This document shows positions 5,871-8,251 of a stretch of 8,251 bases of DNA, piece after piece; position 1 is the first letter of the stretch, and each line of letters begins with the position of its first letter. The DNA is from an uncultured Lachnospiraceae bacterium (lineage in GTDB: Bacteria; Bacillota; Clostridia; Lachnospirales; Lachnospiraceae), in contig USJG01000103.1 of NCBI GenBank assembly GCA_900554925.1, positions 1 to 8,251 on the forward strand. Direction: 5' to 3'. The notes under the pieces are model-generated. The model was not told where the DNA came from and made no database searches. It saw only the letters and a program-made list of their open reading frames with translations. The position numbers and the translations under genes were made by a program.

Positions 5871-7603
5871 GACGCACTTACCTCCTTATCCATCTGGGAG
5901 TAATAAATTTCCTGATATTGCTCGCAATTTTCAAGGAGCTGCTCATGACTGCCGATTCCCACGATCTGGCCTTCATCCAGTACCAGAATCTGATCGGCCT
6001 CCATAACGGAGGTAATTCTCTGGGCAATAATAATCTTGGTGGTATCCTTCAATGTACTGGTAAAGCTTTCCCGGATCTTAGCCTCTGTAGCCGTATCCAC
6101 CGCACTGGTGGAATCATCCAGAATCAATATCTTAGGCTTCTTCAAAAGCGCTCTTGCAATACAAAGTCTCTGTTTCTGTCCGCCGGACACATTAACGCCG
6201 CCCTGACCCAATTCCGTATCATAGCCCTCTGTAAAAGAGCTTACAAAGGCATCGGCCTGGGCTGCCCTTGCTGCTTCAAGCACCTCTTCCCTGGTTGCAT
6301 CTTCATCGCCCCACATGAGATTTTCCAATATGGAACCGGAAAAAAGCACATTTTTCTGCAATACCATGCCTACGCCATCCCTTAAATGCTTAAGGGAATA
6401 ATCTTTTACATTGATTCCTCCCACAAGAACTTCTCCTTCGTCCACATCATAAAGTCTGGGGATCATCTGCACAAGCGTGGTCTTTCCGCTGCCGGTAGAG
6501 CCGATAATGCCAAGCACCTGACCACTTTCAGCTTTAAAGCTGATATGGGATAGTACCGCCTCCTTATTTTCTTTATAATATCTGAAAGTCACATCCTTAA
6601 ATTCTACTTCGCCGCTTTCTACTTTCTTTTCAGGCAGCGCACAGCCTTCATCCGTCAGATTCACCTGCGTATCAAGCACCTCCGCAATACGATGCAGAGA
6701 AGCCAACGCTCTGGAGCTCTGGAGCAAAACCATGGCAAGCATCATAAGCGACATCAGTATCTGCACAATATAAGTGGTAAAGGCTGTCAGATCACCTACC
6801 GGCATAGTACCGGCCAATATCTGCCTGCCTCCAAACCATACCACTCCCAGGGTCGTTGCATTCATAAGGAACATCATGATCGGCATATTTAAAATAACTA
6901 CTTTAAAAGCTCTTAAGCTGGATCTCTTTAATTCCTCATTAGAATCCGCAAACCGCTCCTTTTCATACTCTTCTCTTACAAAGGATTTAATGACGCGCAC
7001 ATTGATCAGTACTTCCTGAATGTTGGAGTTTAAGGCGTCCAGCTTTTTCTGCATGATCTCAAACCTGGGAAATGCAGTCTTAATGACCAGTGCAATAAGC
7101 AGGACCAGAACCGGAATTACCACCAGAACCACAAGGGCCAGCTGGGCGTTCATCATAAACGCCATAAACAGTGCACCGATCAGCATTCCCGGCGCCCTGA
7201 GCATCATGCGAAGGGCCATGTTAAGCAGATTCTGTACCTGCGTAATATCATTGGTCAGTCTGGTAACCAAAGAGCCGGTACTGAACTGATCCAGATTCGC
7301 AAAGGAAAACTTCTGAACCTTGTCAAAAACATCTCTTCTAAGGTCAGTGGAAAAGCTGATAGAGGCTTTTGCCGCAAAATAGGCGCCTCCTATTCCTCCG
7401 ATAATCATAACGGCCGCCATACACAGCATTGCAATTCCCATACTGATGATATAGGGGACATCATGATTTGCCGCCCCTATGTTAATGATATTTGCCATCA
7501 GCTTAGGCAATACCACTTCACCTATGACCTCAACGATCATTAAAATGGGGCCTAAAATAAACGCCGGCAGATATGGCTTAACATACTTCCAATATCTTTT
7601 CAT
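5867..7603 (-). CDS. ABC exporter half-transporter, degenerate-site subunit
   Basis: This 578-residue half-transporter has a six-helix membrane domain (helices near 13-36, 52-77, 131-152, 155-175, 239-258 and 273-295) and an ATPase domain (about 330-570). Motifs are Walker A G368-STGSGK-T375, Q-loop Q416, signature V472-S-G-G-Q476 and Walker B I492LILD496. The residue after Walker B is D497 instead of the catalytic Glu, and the switch residue is Q528 instead of His. These two changes mark the non-hydrolytic site subunit of heterodimeric exporters. Its GGQ signature would complete the good site formed by the downstream partner. The gene starts at ATG 7603 with AGGAG 9 nt upstream, begins 33 bp after the MarR stop codon and overlaps its partner by 4 bp. 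One repressor-controlled transcript therefore likely carries all three genes. Export of a toxic or lipophilic compound is inferred from family and context. Confidence 0.95.
   Translation of the reverse strand: MKRYWKYVKPYLPAFILGPILMIVEVIGEVVLPKLMANIINIGAANHDVPYIISMGIAMLCMAAVMIIGGIGGAYFAAKASISFSTDLRRDVFDKVQKFSFANLDQFSTGSLVTRLTNDITQVQNLLNMALRMMLRAPGMLIGALFMAFMMNAQLALVVLVVIPVLVLLIALVIKTAFPRFEIMQKKLDALNSNIQEVLINVRVIKSFVREEYEKERFADSNEELKRSSLRAFKVVILNMPIMMFLMNATTLGVVWFGGRQILAGTMPVGDLTAFTTYIVQILMSLMMLAMVLLQSSRALASLHRIAEVLDTQVNLTDEGCALPEKKVESGEVEFKDVTFRYYKENKEAVLSHISFKAESGQVLGIIGSTGSGKTTLVQMIPRLYDVDEGEVLVGGINVKDYSLKHLRDGVGMVLQKNVLFSGSILENLMWGDEDATREEVLEAARAAQADAFVSSFTEGYDTELGQGGVNVSGGQKQRLCIARALLKKPKILILDDSTSAVDTATEAKIRESFTSTLKDTTKIIIAQRITSVMEADQILVLDEGQIVGIGSHEQLLENCEQYQEIYYSQMDKEVSAS
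5880..5887 (-). promoter_or_regulatory. Strong ribosome site deciding the GTG start of the second exporter gene
   Basis: The minus strand reads AAGGAGGT inside the last codons of the first exporter gene, 9 nt before GTG at 5870. Together with the GTGA overlap it supports a GTG start and coupled translation that would keep the two subunits in balance. Confidence 0.8.
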
Positions 7604-7636
7604 AATCTGTTTCTCCTCATCTTACATATTTTGTCT

Positions 7637-8098
7637 CTACACTTTTTCCTGCTCTTTAAGGCTTTGATAATAATTTTCTTCATTATCAATAATACGCCTG
7701 AAATAATCCCGGCACAGTTCCAGCTCCTCATCGGAAAATCCTATAAACATAGTATCTTCTATTTCCTGAAAATGTATGATGCTTTTATGAATCGCTTTTC
7801 TTCCCTTTTCAGTTACCACCACGCGATTCATGCGGCTGTCCTCCTGGTCGCACTGTCTCATAATATAACCTGATTTTTCCAGCTTCTTTAAGGAAACTGC
7901 TACTGCCGCAGGCGATATTTCCATCTTTTCCGCAAGCGTTGTCTGTGAACAGTCAGGGTACTTTCCCAGCATCATCAACAGCCTGTGCTGGCTTCTGTAA
8001 ATCCCGGTATCCTCAATCTTCTTGCTTATCACACGTTTCATGATATGATCAGAATGATGAAAAAGATTGATAATGTCATGCTGCAACTCCTTTCGCAT
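7637..8098 (-). CDS. MarR-family transcriptional regulator of the exporter operon
   Basis: This is a 153-residue MarR-type dimeric winged-helix regulator, normal family length. An N-terminal dimerisation helix (about 1-30) leads into the DNA-binding domain: a helix at R35SQHRLLMML, a helix-turn-helix at S51-I79 (TTLAEKMEISPAAVAVSLKK), and a wing around D84QEDSRMNRVVVTEKG. C-terminal helices (about 104-150) would complete the dimer interface. AAGGAGG lies 4 nt before the ATG, a slightly short spacing. The gene is first in a unit with two ABC exporter halves, 33 bp before the first. The likely job is to repress its own promoter, where two palindromes lie just after the predicted start point, and to release it when a ligand binds. 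No Cys-based redox sensor of OhrR type is evident near the N-terminus. The two Cys are C50 and C83. The ligand is unknown. Confidence 0.93.
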   Translation of the reverse strand: MRKELQHDIINLFHHSDHIMKRVISKKIEDTGIYRSQHRLLMMLGKYPDCSQTTLAEKMEISPAAVAVSLKKLEKSGYIMRQCDQEDSRMNRVVVTEKGRKAIHKSIIHFQEIEDTMFIGFSDEELELCRDYFRRIIDNEENYYQSLKEQEKV

Positions 8099-8112
8099 TT
8101 TTCCTCCTTATG

Positions 8113-8124
8113 TTAATTAATTAA
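8113..8124. promoter_or_regulatory. Second palindrome in the marR leader, candidate operator
   Basis: TTAATTAATTAA is a perfect 12-bp palindrome between the marR promoter and its ribosome site. Its centre is 15 bp from the centre of the palindrome at 8128-8139. Being built only of A and T, it is more likely to arise by chance than its neighbour. Confidence 0.4.
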
Positions 8125-8127
8125 TTT

Positions 8128-8139
8128 TTAACTAGTTAA
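8128..8139. promoter_or_regulatory. Candidate MarR operator palindrome
   Basis: TTAACTAGTTAA is a perfect 12-bp palindrome, about +4 to +15 relative to the predicted marR start point. MarR-family dimers usually bind AT-rich palindromes of this size near their own promoter, so autorepression by blocking polymerase is the simplest reading. Confidence 0.6.
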
Positions 8140-8148
8140 CCATTTGCT

Positions 8149-8177
8149 ATTATATGTTTCTGTTTTTTCCATGTCAA
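8149..8177 (-). promoter_or_regulatory. Perfect-consensus promoter of the marR-exporter operon
   Basis: The minus strand has TTGACA (8177-8172), a 17-bp spacer and TATAAT (8154-8149), an exact match to the housekeeping sigma consensus. The predicted start point is near 8143, about 45 nt before the marR ATG. The DNA just upstream of the -35 (about 8178-8236) is very AT-rich and could act as an UP element. Nothing coding is seen from 8099 to 8251. Confidence 0.85.
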
Positions 8178-8251
8178 TCTAATTAATAATTTTTAACAAA
8201 AATGATATTCTTTTTAGAAAAATTTTATAAAATCAAAGTTAACAGGTAAAG

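Noticed and set aside
8238..8243. GTTAAC near the right edge as a third MarR site
   Set aside because: A 6-bp palindrome in AT-rich DNA is expected by chance, and it lies about 95 bp upstream of the predicted start point.

Overview
The window looks like a chromosomal segment from an anaerobic low-to-medium GC Firmicute, most likely a gut Lachnospiraceae/Clostridia relative. This is inferred from three things. The Shine-Dalgarno sites are strong (AAGGAGG), the promoters are AT-rich sigma-A-type sites between moderate-GC genes, and the protein families are typical of that group: a multi-CBM GH16 lipoprotein, an MtaR/CpsY-like LysR regulator and an asymmetric ABC exporter pair. No species call is possible from sequence reading alone.

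All six genes lie on the minus strand, so the window reads right to left in three units. (1) Positions 8251-3873 hold a MarR-family repressor followed by two ABC exporter half-transporters. A perfect-consensus promoter (TTGACA-N17-TATAAT) drives the unit. Two 12-bp palindromes just downstream of the predicted start point are the obvious candidate operators. The two transporter genes overlap by 4 bp (GTGA), and their nucleotide-binding domains carry complementary degenerate residues, as expected for an obligate heterodimer. The likely role is export of a drug, antimicrobial peptide or lipid-like compound, induced when a ligand releases the MarR protein. (2) Positions 3872-1930 hold metQ, a methionine-binding lipoprotein with no metN or metI beside it, then a LysR-type regulator that resembles streptococcal MtaR/CpsY. 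The metQ promoter has a 17-bp dyad with TATAG/CTATA arms centred near -66, the normal LysR activator position, and it resembles the streptococcal MET-box. The lysR gene has its own promoter buried in the last codons of metQ, with a terminator-like hairpin between that promoter and the lysR start codon. (3) Positions 1839-1 hold the first 613 codons of a secreted lipoprotein with a GH16 beta-glucanase domain, one complete CBM4/9-like module and the start of a second. The gene runs off the left edge.

All gene families here are known. The parts most worth following up are regulatory: the candidate MtaR/MET-box circuit at metQ, the promoter-hairpin overlap at lysR, and the MarR operator pair. I saw no transposon, tRNA, rRNA, CRISPR array, riboswitch or clear phage element.
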